Part shown: piece by piece, positions 1 through 5,762 of the stretch
Layout of the letters: each line of letters starts with the position of its first letter
How positions within the stretch are numbered: position 1 is the first letter of the stretch
From: an uncultured Oscillospiraceae bacterium
Lineage (GTDB): Bacteria > Bacillota > Clostridia > Oscillospirales > Oscillospiraceae
Direction: 5' to 3'
Assembly (NCBI GenBank): GCA_934569215.1
Contig: CAKTKF010000085.1
Span: forward strand, 1 to 5,986
DNA length: 5,986 nt
Made by a program: the position numbers and the translations under genes
Notes under the pieces: generated by a model
Databases searched by the model: none
Seen by the model: the letters and a program-made list of their open reading frames with translations, nothing else
What the model was told of the DNA's origin: nothing

Positions 1-143
1 ACCTTGTCCCCCGTTCCCGCGCCCACCTGGTCGGCCGCTACGATTCTTTCTCCGCTGCTCTCCACCACAAGGAAGGTCTGCCCCTGCAGGCACGCCGCCT
101 TCCGCGTCGCCCAGATGGCGCCTACCACTTTTCCTACCTTCAT
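1..143 (-). CDS. eutN: Pentameric shell vertex protein EutN (N-terminal part, cut by window edge)
   Basis: EutN/CcmL proteins form pentamers that close the vertices of the microcompartment shell. The first 47 codons are visible and the frame runs open off the window. The translation begins MKVGKVVGAIWATRKAACLQ, continues with GQTFLVVE (21-28), and reaches VAADQVGAGTGDK (35-47). This parallels VVTGQIVCTVRHHGLAHDKLLMVE and the hallmark D-x-IGAGTGE of E. coli EutN. The segment between LVVE and VAAD is short (SSGERI), so the loop there is clipped relative to the E. coli protein. The start codon overlaps the preceding gene's stop (ATGA, 140-143), and its GGAGG (151-155, spacer 7) lies inside that gene's last codons. 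The C-terminal half is not visible, so the call rests on the N-terminal pattern and the context. Confidence 0.9.
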   Translation of the reverse strand, partial: MKVGKVVGAIWATRKAACLQGQTFLVVESSGERIVAADQVGAGTGDK

Positions 144-538
144 TTCTTCCCCTCCATAATTTCCTTGGCCAGCGGCGTCAGCACCGCGCCGGGACTTGGC
201 AGCTTCCCCGCCGCCCGAAGCGCCCGGGCTTCCTCCGCCGTGATGAGCCTTTTCCGCCCGCCGTCCGTAAACAGCACGCCCCAGTTTTTCAACTCCCGCT
301 GGGCGGAAGCAAGGCTTCCCGCGAGCATCCGGTTTTTCGGCGCTTCCGGCAGCCCCGGTGTGTAGAGATAGACCGGCTTTCCCTCCGCCAGCGCGGACAG
401 CACCCGCTCCTCCCGGAACCTGAGCAGCTGGGACAGAGTCAGCGAGCCAATGACAACCGCGTCATAGGGCGGCTCCGTCACATAGCTATATCCCAGCTCC
501 GCCGCCGGTTCCTTTCCCATCAGCAGCGCCCGGGTCAT
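140..538 (-). CDS. Eut-associated small protein of unknown function (TIGR02536-like)
   Basis: This 132-residue soluble protein has no known activity. Its position between pduL and eutN, and the pattern ELGYSYVTEPPYDAVVIGSL (14-33), KPVYLYTPGL (54-63), LKNWGVLFTDGGRKRLITAEEA (two blocks, 83-92 and 95-104) and PGAVLTPLAKEI (116-127), recall the family TIGR02536, described as restricted to non-proteobacterial ethanolamine operons. That match is from memory and not proven. As I recall the family, members are longer and begin with an amphipathic helix before the first strand; this copy begins directly at the strand (MTRALLMGKE), so it may lack a shell-targeting peptide. No transmembrane segment, signal peptide or cysteine is present. 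GGGGAGG lies 8 bases upstream of the start (547-553); the start overlaps the pduL stop and the stop overlaps the eutN start, both as ATGA, so tight stoichiometric coupling is likely. Confidence 0.85.
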   Translation of the reverse strand: MTRALLMGKEPAAELGYSYVTEPPYDAVVIGSLTLSQLLRFREERVLSALAEGKPVYLYTPGLPEAPKNRMLAGSLASAQRELKNWGVLFTDGGRKRLITAEEARALRAAGKLPSPGAVLTPLAKEIMEGKK

Positions 539-1143
539 GGTAGAATCCTCCCCAGGTCGCCCCTTTGGAAGCCGCAGGCGTTGGCCTCGTCGTAATCCAG
601 ATGGACGTAGGAGGCAAACTCCGGGCTGACCCGCACCGCCACATCCTCAAAAACCACCGGGCGGCCGGTGTACGCCTTCAGCTTCACCGTCTGCTTGTCC
701 CAGACGCCGAAACGGACGGCATCCTCCGGGGTCAGATGGATGTGGCGCTTCGCCGCGATGACTCCCTGGGGGAGCGTGACCCGGCCGCACTGCCCCACGA
801 TCACCGCGCCGGGGGTTCCGGCAACATCCCCGGAGAGCCGCACGGGGGCGTCAATGCCCAGCGTCCGGGCATCGGTGAGGGAAATTTCCACCTGGGCTTC
901 CTTCCGTTCCGGCCCCAGCACCGCCACGTTCTGAAATTCTCCCTTGGGGCCGATGACCGTGACCCGCTCATTCGACAGATACTGCCCCGGCTGGGACAGC
1001 GGCCGCTTGGGCGTCAGAGGATGGCCGAACAGCACCAGCGCCTGCTGCGCCGTCACATGCACATGCCGCCCGGAGGCTTCCAGCTCCACAAAAATCCGCC
1101 CCGCAATGGCCTCGGCCAGGGCGGAAGGTTCCCAATTTTCCAT
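535..1143 (-). CDS. pduL: PduL-type phosphate acyltransferase (phosphotransacetylase of the microcompartment)
   Basis: PduL enzymes exchange CoA for phosphate on an acyl-CoA. Here acetyl-CoA from EutE would give acetyl phosphate, recycling CoA inside the compartment and allowing ATP formation by acetate kinase elsewhere. The 202-residue protein has the duplicated PTAC beta-barrel pattern (Pfam PTAC). The likely zinc ligands are His27 and His29 in ASGRHVHV, His134 and His136 in AKRHIHLTPEDA, and His181 in YVHLDYDEANA. GDVAGTPGAVIVG (105-117) lies between the halves. The N-terminus before the first histidine motif is short (about 22 residues), with a weakly amphipathic ALAEAIAGRIF segment that could be a small targeting helix. 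GGGAGG lies 7 bases upstream of the start (1151-1156), 30 bases after eutE. The stop overlaps the next start by four bases. Some eut operon annotations name this gene eutD, but it is unrelated to the proteobacterial EutD fold. Confidence 0.94.
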   Translation of the reverse strand: MENWEPSALAEAIAGRIFVELEASGRHVHVTAQQALVLFGHPLTPKRPLSQPGQYLSNERVTVIGPKGEFQNVAVLGPERKEAQVEISLTDARTLGIDAPVRLSGDVAGTPGAVIVGQCGRVTLPQGVIAAKRHIHLTPEDAVRFGVWDKQTVKLKAYTGRPVVFEDVAVRVSPEFASYVHLDYDEANACGFQRGDLGRILP

Positions 1144-1173
1144 TCGTTTGCCTCCCTGCGGAAAAATCCGGCT

Positions 1174-2622
1174 TTACTCTCCCAGTCTCTGCAAAATCTT
1201 CTCCGTGAGCAGCTCCACCAGCTCGGCGTTTACCGCCCCGGCTGCCGCGCCGCCCTGGGAAACCGTTGGGTTTTCTCCCAAATCCCAGGCCACCCGGCGG
1301 ATATTGATCAAGTCCAACGGGGAAATATTGTTGGAGGAGCTGCTGCCGCCCACCGCGCCGCAGCCAAGGGTCAGCGCCGGGAACAGCCCCGTGGTCGCGC
1401 CGATGCCCCCCAGCGCCGCCGGTGTATTGACCAGAAACCGGGACACGGGGATTTGGGACGCGAACCGGCGGATGACCGTCTCGTCCGTGGCATGAATGGC
1501 GAAGGTGTGGCCGCTGCCCTCGTGGCGCAGAACCTCCATGCACTTGCTTAAGACGGCGTCCTCGCTGTCCATGACAAAAAGCGCCAGCACGGGGCAGAGC
1601 TTTTCCATGGAGTAAGGCCGGGTCGGCCCCGCCTCCTGCTCCCGGGCGACCAGTACCTTTGTCCCGTTCGGCACGGAAAATCCCGCCGCTTCCGCCAGCT
1701 TCGCCGCGGGCTTTCCCACAATGTCCGGGTTCAGCGTCCCGTTGGGGCGGAACAGCAGCTTCGCAAGAGCGCCCGCCTGGGCGGTATCCATAAAGAAAAA
1801 GCCCTGCCGCTCCCCCTCCGAACGCACGGCGCACTCCATGTCCTTCTCCACGATGATGCTCTGCTCGGAGGCGCAGACGGTGCCATAGTCAAAGGACTTT
1901 GACCTGGCAATACAGGCCAGCGCATGGGCGACATCCGCACTGCGGTGGATATAGGCTGGCCCATTCCCCGCGCCGACACCGATGGCGGGCTTGCCGGAGG
2001 AATAGGCCGCCTTCACCATGCCGGGGCCGCCGGTGGCGAGAATCAGCCGCACCGGCTCCGCCTTCATCAGCTCCTGGCAGCCGTCCAGAGACGGGATGCT
2101 CAAACACGCCACCGCGTCGGCGGGCGCGCCTGCCGCCCGCGCCGCCTCCGATACGATCTGCGCCGCCTTGCGGGTGCAGGCAATGGCCTTGGGGTGGGGG
2201 GAAAACACGATGGCGTTGCCCGCTTTCAGGGCGATCATGGCCTTGTAGCACACGGTAGACGTCGGGTTGGTGCTGGGAACGATGGCGGCGATGACGCCCA
2301 CCGGCACGCCGATCTCCCGGAGCTTTTTCTCCGGAACTTCCCGGAGAACCCCCACGGTCCTCATGCCCCGAACCGCCTCCGCCACCCGCTGGGAGGCGAA
2401 GAGATTCTTGGCTGTTTTGTCCTCCGCATTGCCGAAGCCCGTCTCCTGAACCGCCATTTCCGCCAGCGCCGACGCCTGTGCCGCAAAGGCTTTTGCCACC
2501 GCTTCCACAATGGCGTCCAGCTGGCTCTGGGACAGTTCGGCCAGCTTCCGCTGCGCCGTCTCCGCCCTGCGCGCCAGCTCCCGCGCTTCCTGCCGCGCGG
2601 TCAAATCCTTGTCAAATTCCAT
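1174..2622 (-). CDS. eutE: CoA-acylating acetaldehyde dehydrogenase EutE
   Basis: This enzyme oxidises acetaldehyde with NAD+ and CoA to acetyl-CoA inside the microcompartment, keeping the toxic aldehyde away from the cytosol. It is a 482-residue member of the aldehyde dehydrogenase superfamily, acylating branch (EutE/PduP and the AdhE N-terminal half). Visible motifs are PSTNPTSTV (116-124), the nucleotide-binding ATGGPGMV (196-203), GVGAGNGPAYI (215-225), the catalytic cysteine Cys250 in GTVCASEQ, and GCGAVGGSSSSNNISP (420-435). The N-terminus goes into the core without the long targeting extension of enterobacterial EutE. Instead, after a Gly/Ala-rich linker (about 457-463) the protein ends in an amphipathic helix, ELVELLTEKILQRL (467-480), of the sort that targets cargo to shells. 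The start has AAGGAGG 5 bases upstream (2628-2634), and the gap to eutB is 31 bases. The general function is secure; substrate assignment rests on context. Confidence 0.96.
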   Translation of the reverse strand: MEFDKDLTARQEARELARRAETAQRKLAELSQSQLDAIVEAVAKAFAAQASALAEMAVQETGFGNAEDKTAKNLFASQRVAEAVRGMRTVGVLREVPEKKLREIGVPVGVIAAIVPSTNPTSTVCYKAMIALKAGNAIVFSPHPKAIACTRKAAQIVSEAARAAGAPADAVACLSIPSLDGCQELMKAEPVRLILATGGPGMVKAAYSSGKPAIGVGAGNGPAYIHRSADVAHALACIARSKSFDYGTVCASEQSIIVEKDMECAVRSEGERQGFFFMDTAQAGALAKLLFRPNGTLNPDIVGKPAAKLAEAAGFSVPNGTKVLVAREQEAGPTRPYSMEKLCPVLALFVMDSEDAVLSKCMEVLRHEGSGHTFAIHATDETVIRRFASQIPVSRFLVNTPAALGGIGATTGLFPALTLGCGAVGGSSSSNNISPLDLINIRRVAWDLGENPTVSQGGAAAGAVNAELVELLTEKILQRLGE

Positions 2623-2636
2623 AGAAACCTCCTTGT

Positions 2637-2654
2637 GCGGCTGTGAACACCCGC
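2637..2654. repeat. Imperfect 18-base palindrome at the eutB end
   Basis: The plus strand reads GCGG-c-TGT-ga-ACA-c-CCGC, an inverted repeat with one mismatched pair, covering the last base of the eutB stop codon and ending 3 bases before the eutE ribosome binding site (2628-2634). As RNA it could form only a weak stem of four GC pairs plus a little more. There is no U tract, so it is not a terminator. It may be chance. Confidence 0.25.
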
Positions 2655-4018
2655 TAAAACAGCAGACTTGACCCGTCGCCCGCTTTCTTTGTCAGCCGTC
2701 CGTTCTCCACGAAGCCCATCTTTTCCAGCCAGCGCTGAAATTCGGGGATGGCCGTCTTGCCCGTGATCTCCCGCAGCGCCGCCGTCTCCCGGAAGCCCGT
2801 GGTCTGGTAGTTGAGCATGATGTCGTCGCCGTGGGGAATGCCCATGAAATAGTTGCACCCGGCCATGGTCAGAAGACCCGCCAGATTCTCAATGTCGTTC
2901 TGGTCTGCCTTCATGTGGTTGGTATAGCAGCAGTCGCACCCCATGGAAATTCCCGTGAGCTTGCCCATGAAGTGATCCTCCAGCCCCGCCCGGGTCACCT
3001 GCCGGGCGTCGTACAGATACTCGGGGCCGATAAAGCCCACCACCGTGTTGACCAGAAACGGCGAAAACCGCTTGGCAAAGCCATAGCACCGCGCTTCCAT
3101 GGTCACCTGGTCGGTGTCAAAATGGGCGTTGGAGCTGAGCTCCGAGCCCTGCCCCGTCTCGAAGTACATCACGTTGGGTCCCTCGGCGGTGCCCTGCTTC
3201 AGAAGCAGCTGCCGGGCTTCCTCCAGCGTCGCGGCGGAAAAGCCGAAGGCCTCGTTGCCCTTCTGGCTGCCCGCGATGGACTGGAAAATTAAATCGCAGG
3301 GCGCCCCCGCTTTGACGGCCTTGATCTGCGCCGTCACATGCGCCAGCACGCAAATCTGGGTGGGAATCTGCCAATGTTCCTTGATCTCCTGAAACCGCCG
3401 CAGCACCTTGCCCACCTGCTCCGGGGAGTCCGTCACCGGGTTCAGGCCGATGACCGCATCCCCCGCGCCGAAGCTCAGCCCTTCCAGGGTGGAGGCCGTG
3501 ATGCCCTCCGGGTCGTCGGTGGTGTGGTTGGGCTGCAAGCGGCACGACAGCGTCCCCGGCAGGCCGATGGTGGTATTGCAGTGGGCGGTGACGGTGATCT
3601 TGCTGGCGGCATAGATGAGGTCGAGATTGCCCATCAGCTTGCACACCGCCGCGATCATCTCCGCCGTCAGCCCCCGGCTGAGCTTGCGGATGTCGCTGCC
3701 CGTGGTGGTTTCGTCCAGAATCCATTCCCGCAGGTCAGCCACCGTCCAGCCCCGGATTTTCTCATAGACGGTCTCGTTCACGTCGTCCTGAATGATTCTT
3801 GTGACCTCGTCGCTTTCATAGGGGACGGCGGGGTGTTCCCGGAGATCGGAAAGCGTCAGGGCGGAAAGCACCACCTTGGCCGCCACCCGCTCCTGGGCGG
3901 TTTCCGCCGCCAGACCCGCCAGCTGGTCGCCGGTTTTTTCCTCGTTGGCCTTGGCCAGCACCTGCTTGATATCCCGGAATGTGTAGGTTTTTCCCAGCAA
4001 TGTGGTTTTTAATTTCAT
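2654..4018 (-). CDS. eutB: Ethanolamine ammonia-lyase large subunit EutB
   Basis: EutB is the catalytic heavy chain of ethanolamine ammonia-lyase, a TIM-barrel enzyme that uses adenosylcobalamin radical chemistry to turn ethanolamine into acetaldehyde and ammonia. The 454 residues align with almost no gaps to the 453-residue E. coli protein. The active-site residues known there fall at the same numbers: Arg160 and Gln162 (in CRLQPN), Asn193 (GLNPVTD), Glu287 (YFETGQGS) and Asp362 (ISMGCDCCYTNH). Other signatures are QDDVNETVY (77-85), NTVVGFIGPEYLY (324-336), RAGLEDHFMGKL (343-354) and HGDDIMLNYQTT (396-407). The start at 4018 begins MKLKTTL as in E. coli and has AAGGA 8 bases upstream; an ATG at 4027 and a longer open frame to 4111 lack support. 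Its place after eutT instead of before eutC is unusual. Eut operons normally have one eutB; whether another lies upstream of eutC cannot be seen. Confidence 0.98.
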   Translation of the reverse strand: MKLKTTLLGKTYTFRDIKQVLAKANEEKTGDQLAGLAAETAQERVAAKVVLSALTLSDLREHPAVPYESDEVTRIIQDDVNETVYEKIRGWTVADLREWILDETTTGSDIRKLSRGLTAEMIAAVCKLMGNLDLIYAASKITVTAHCNTTIGLPGTLSCRLQPNHTTDDPEGITASTLEGLSFGAGDAVIGLNPVTDSPEQVGKVLRRFQEIKEHWQIPTQICVLAHVTAQIKAVKAGAPCDLIFQSIAGSQKGNEAFGFSAATLEEARQLLLKQGTAEGPNVMYFETGQGSELSSNAHFDTDQVTMEARCYGFAKRFSPFLVNTVVGFIGPEYLYDARQVTRAGLEDHFMGKLTGISMGCDCCYTNHMKADQNDIENLAGLLTMAGCNYFMGIPHGDDIMLNYQTTGFRETAALREITGKTAIPEFQRWLEKMGFVENGRLTKKAGDGSSLLF

Positions 4019-4038
4019 GTCGTTCATCCTTTTTGTGG

Positions 4039-4075
4039 GGTAATCTGCGATCTTCGTCCGTTTCCGCAGTTTACC
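4039..4075 (-). promoter_or_regulatory. Stem-loop across the eutT stop codon, upstream of eutB
   Basis: On the minus strand the arm GGTAAACTGCG (4065-4075) is followed by a 15-base loop and the arm CGCAGATTACC (4039-4049). The arms pair at 10 of 11 positions, with a single A-A mismatch in the middle. The first arm contains the eutT TAA stop codon, and the second ends 7 bases before the AAGGA of eutB (4027-4031). No run of U follows, so this is not a rho-independent terminator. The loop is too large for the paired hexaloop hairpins recognised by the EutV antiterminator. It may tune translation, RNA processing or stability between the upstream block and eutB; that role is inferred. Confidence 0.5.
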
Positions 4076-4772
4076 GTTCTTTCCCCCGGTCGGCGTCCGC
4101 GCGCTTCCCAATCATCAGCAGATACAGCATACTGCTCATCCGGTTCATGGCCCGGAGGATATCCACCCGGGTCGGATTTCCCTCCCGGTCGCGGAAGGCC
4201 GTCACCGCCGCCAGCTCTGCCTCCCGGGCAGCGCACCGGGCGCGGTTGAGCCGGGCAATGGCCGCCCCGTCCGCCGCCGAGGGCATGAAATGGGGCTGAC
4301 CGTAATAGTCCTGGGGAAAATGGCTGCGCTTGCGCTGCTCCTCCTCCGTCAGGCCGCAGAGCCTGTCCCATTGCAGCGGCTCGTCCAGCACCTCGCAGCG
4401 GATGATCCGCCGCGCCAGCTCCAGAATTTCCCCTACGGGGGCTTCCAAGCCCTTGTCCGCCAGCTGGCAGAGGATCAGCTCCGATTCCAGCGTGTCCAGC
4501 TTTCCCCGGAAAATAATTCTGGGGTGATCCTTCACCACCAGAAAATCCCCGTTTAAGTGGGTCATATGCTCCGGCTTTTCCGTCAGGAAGCCGCCGGTGA
4601 GAAGGGGAAAGCAGTCCTGCTTCGCCTGCTCGCCGGGACGGATCTCGATCCGTTCCCGGCTGAGATAGTCCCGGGCGGCGCTGGTGAGCTGGTCACCCTT
4701 TCCCAGATAGAAAATGCGCTTGCCCTCCCGGTTTCGGATATTCGCCCGGACGGCTTCTTCGTTATAGAGCAT
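4071..4772 (-). CDS. eutT: Ethanolamine-utilisation cobalamin adenosyltransferase EutT
   Basis: EutT transfers the adenosyl group of ATP to cob(I)alamin, making the adenosylcobalamin cofactor of EutBC. The 233-residue protein shows the family pattern. An N-terminal FYLGKGDQLTSAARDYL stretch (21-37) resembles the start of PduO/EutT-related proteins. Then come EKPEHMTHLNGDFLVVKDHP (65-84) and RIIFRGKLDTLESELI (85-100), parallel to KKPDTLTHL and PRLGFRAALDS in Salmonella EutT. The helical part includes CEVLDEPL (126-133) and ends in RVDILRAMNRMSSMLYLLMI (202-221), matching RPDILQALNRLSSTVYVMMI. The HX11CCX2C metal-binding motif of the enterobacterial enzyme is missing; only Cys54 is present in that region. 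The start lies 3 bases after the eutM stop with AAGGA touching the ATG, so initiation probably depends on coupling to eutM. Confidence 0.9.
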   Translation of the reverse strand: MLYNEEAVRANIRNREGKRIFYLGKGDQLTSAARDYLSRERIEIRPGEQAKQDCFPLLTGGFLTEKPEHMTHLNGDFLVVKDHPRIIFRGKLDTLESELILCQLADKGLEAPVGEILELARRIIRCEVLDEPLQWDRLCGLTEEEQRKRSHFPQDYYGQPHFMPSAADGAAIARLNRARCAAREAELAAVTAFRDREGNPTRVDILRAMNRMSSMLYLLMIGKRADADRGKER

Positions 4773-4775
4773 TCC

Positions 4776-5081
4776 TTACTTCCCGGCGTTCGGGGTCTGG
4801 GAAGGACGCCCCTTGGGGAGAATGGAGTCCACCTCCACGTGAGGTCTCGCAATGACGTGGACGGAGATCAGCTCCCCCACCTTCTCCGCTGCCGCCGCAC
4901 CGGCGTCGGTGGCCGCCTTCACCGCGCCCACGTCGCCGCGCACCATCACGGTGACAAGGCCGCCGCCCACCTGCTCCTTGCCCACCAGCTGCACATTGGC
5001 GGACTTGACCATGGCGTCCGCCGCCTCGATGGCGCCCACCAGTCCCTTTGTTTCAATCATGCCCAAAGAATTCGTATCCAT
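4776..5081 (-). CDS. eutM: Hexameric microcompartment shell protein, EutM/PduA type
   Basis: This is a single-domain BMC-H protein of 101 residues, the type that forms flat hexamers making most of the shell facets. The BMC fold covers about residues 7-88: [19 protein letters not shown] (6-24), then [20 protein letters not shown] (38-57), which holds the pore loop and the helix after it, then [15 protein letters not shown] (75-89). A short polar tail (90-101) follows. The start is taken at 5081 because the family begins just before the LGMIETKG strand and GAAAGGA lies upstream with a 9-base spacer (5091-5097). An in-frame ATG at 5114 would add 11 residues and also has an AGGAGG, but only 4 bases away and inside a palindrome. 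It is the only BMC-H gene visible; EutM is the closest name, but BMC-H subtypes cannot be fully separated by eye. Confidence 0.9.
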   Translation of the reverse strand: MDTNSLGMIETKGLVGAIEAADAMVKSANVQLVGKEQVGGGLVTVMVRGDVGAVKAATDAGAAAAEKVGELISVHVIARPHVEVDSILPKGRPSQTPNAGK

Positions 5082-5106
5082 CGTGTTCCATCCTTTCAAA
5101 TTGTCC

Positions 5107-5120
5107 GGGGACATGTCCCC
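5107..5120. repeat. Perfect 14-base palindrome in the eutL-eutM gap
   Basis: The sequence GGGGACATGTCCCC reads the same on both strands. In RNA it could form a 5-base-pair stem with a CATG loop. On the minus strand it follows AGGA directly, so its first arm includes part of the AGGAGGGG ribosome-binding-type sequence of the alternative eutM start at 5114, which itself lies in the centre of the palindrome. A second inverted repeat, TGTCC-CC-GGACA on the minus strand, overlaps its 3' half. Folding would hide the upstream start and leave the GAAAGGA site for the start at 5081 free. A role is inferred only; short palindromes can be chance in GC-rich DNA. Confidence 0.45.
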
Positions 5121-5132
5121 TCCTGTTTTCGC

Positions 5133-5762
5133 TTACCGCTCCACCGGCGACGCCGCGATCTCCGCTACCGCCTCGGCGAAAGCCCCGCAGGCGGCGTCGC
5201 AGGCGCTTTGCGTTCCGGCAAGCAATCCGCCGCCGAAGTTCGTCTCGCTGGGCGGAGCGTAGAGTTTACATAACGTCACATCCGCCGCTTTCAGCGCCGC
5301 GTCCATGGCGTACATGCCCTCCAAAGGCGGGGCGATCAGATAGGCCAGCGCCGACCCTGGGCGCACCCCCGCTTCCTTTGCCAGAAACGAGCCCACGCTG
5401 CTGACCGTGTGGGCGAGGTACGGCACCCCCGCCGCGTCCTCGAACCCCACCCGTTCCAGCTCCGCCAGCGCCGCCTCCATGCCGCTTCGCACCGCGCCGG
5501 GGGTCTGCGCCGCCAGAATGCCAACGACCTCCCCGGCAAAGGGGGTGGTGGCGTTGGCCGCCCCGGCGTAAAAGCTGCGGGCGTATGCCACCTGCACCTG
5601 AGCCGCCTTCGTCGCCGCGTCCAAAGCGATGTAGGTGGCGTCGTCGCAGTCCGTGGTCAGCAGCCCCAGGGACGGATACCCTTCCGGCGCGCCCAGCTGA
5701 CGGCACAGCGCCGGGGCGGCGTTGGCCAGATACCGCACCGCCAGAACCTTCACCGGGATCAT
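5133..5762 (-). CDS. eutL: Microcompartment shell protein EutL (trimeric, tandem BMC domain)
   Basis: EutL is a shell tile with two fused, circularly permuted BMC domains; three copies form a pseudohexamer with a gated central pore. This copy has 209 residues, slightly shorter than the 219 of E. coli, with the difference at the N-terminus. Recognisable blocks are [18 protein letters not shown] (31-48; E. coli has SLGLISADSDDVTYIAAD), SFYAGAAN (63-70), the [19 protein letters not shown] segment (140-158), [10 protein letters not shown] (170-179) and the C-terminal [13 protein letters not shown] (187-199). The start at 5762 has GGAGG 7 bases upstream (5770-5774) within the end of eutC and overlaps the eutC stop by four bases. 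A 51-base gap follows before the next shell gene. Gene identity is very secure because similarity runs along the whole length. Confidence 0.96.
   Translation of the reverse strand: MIPVKVLAVRYLANAAPALCRQLGAPEGYPSLGLLTTDCDDATYIALDAATKAAQVQVAYARSFYAGAANATTPFAGEVVGILAAQTPGAVRSGMEAALAELERVGFEDAAGVPYLAHTVSSVGSFLAKEAGVRPGSALAYLIAPPLEGMYAMDAALKAADVTLCKLYAPPSETNFGGGLLAGTQSACDAACGAFAEAVAEIAASPVER

Noticed and set aside
1159..1170. Small hairpin CGGA-TTTT-TCCG between eutE and pduL as a terminator
   Set aside because: The stem has only four pairs, no U tract follows it, and a strong pduL ribosome binding site comes right after.
565..1551. A 328-codon plus-strand open frame opposite pduL and eutE
   Set aside because: It is antisense to two clearly identified genes, spans their junction, has an Arg/Gly/His-rich composition typical of GC-rich shadow frames, and resembles no family.
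968..1834. A 288-codon minus-strand frame overlapping eutE and pduL
   Set aside because: It is an out-of-frame reading of the same strand, Gly/Ala/Arg-rich, and both overlapped genes have full-length family matches.
1924..2646. A 240-codon plus-strand open frame opposite eutE
   Set aside because: It is a mirror frame of eutE caused by the lack of stop codons in GC-rich DNA, with a low-complexity Arg/Gly/His composition.
3338..4012. A 224-codon plus-strand frame opposite eutB
   Set aside because: It is the complement of a gene with verified active-site residues and has no recognisable motif.
4019..4075. EutV-type antitermination site before eutB
   Set aside because: Such sites need two small hairpins with hexanucleotide loops and an overlapping terminator; only one hairpin with a large loop and no U tract is present.
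4019..4111. N-terminal extension of eutB by 31 residues
   Set aside because: The extension overlaps eutT, is absent from E. coli EutB, and the start at 4018 has a proper ribosome binding site and the conserved MKLKTTL beginning.
4557..5273. A 238-codon plus-strand frame opposite eutT, eutM and eutL
   Set aside because: It runs across three real genes and their gaps with no family pattern.
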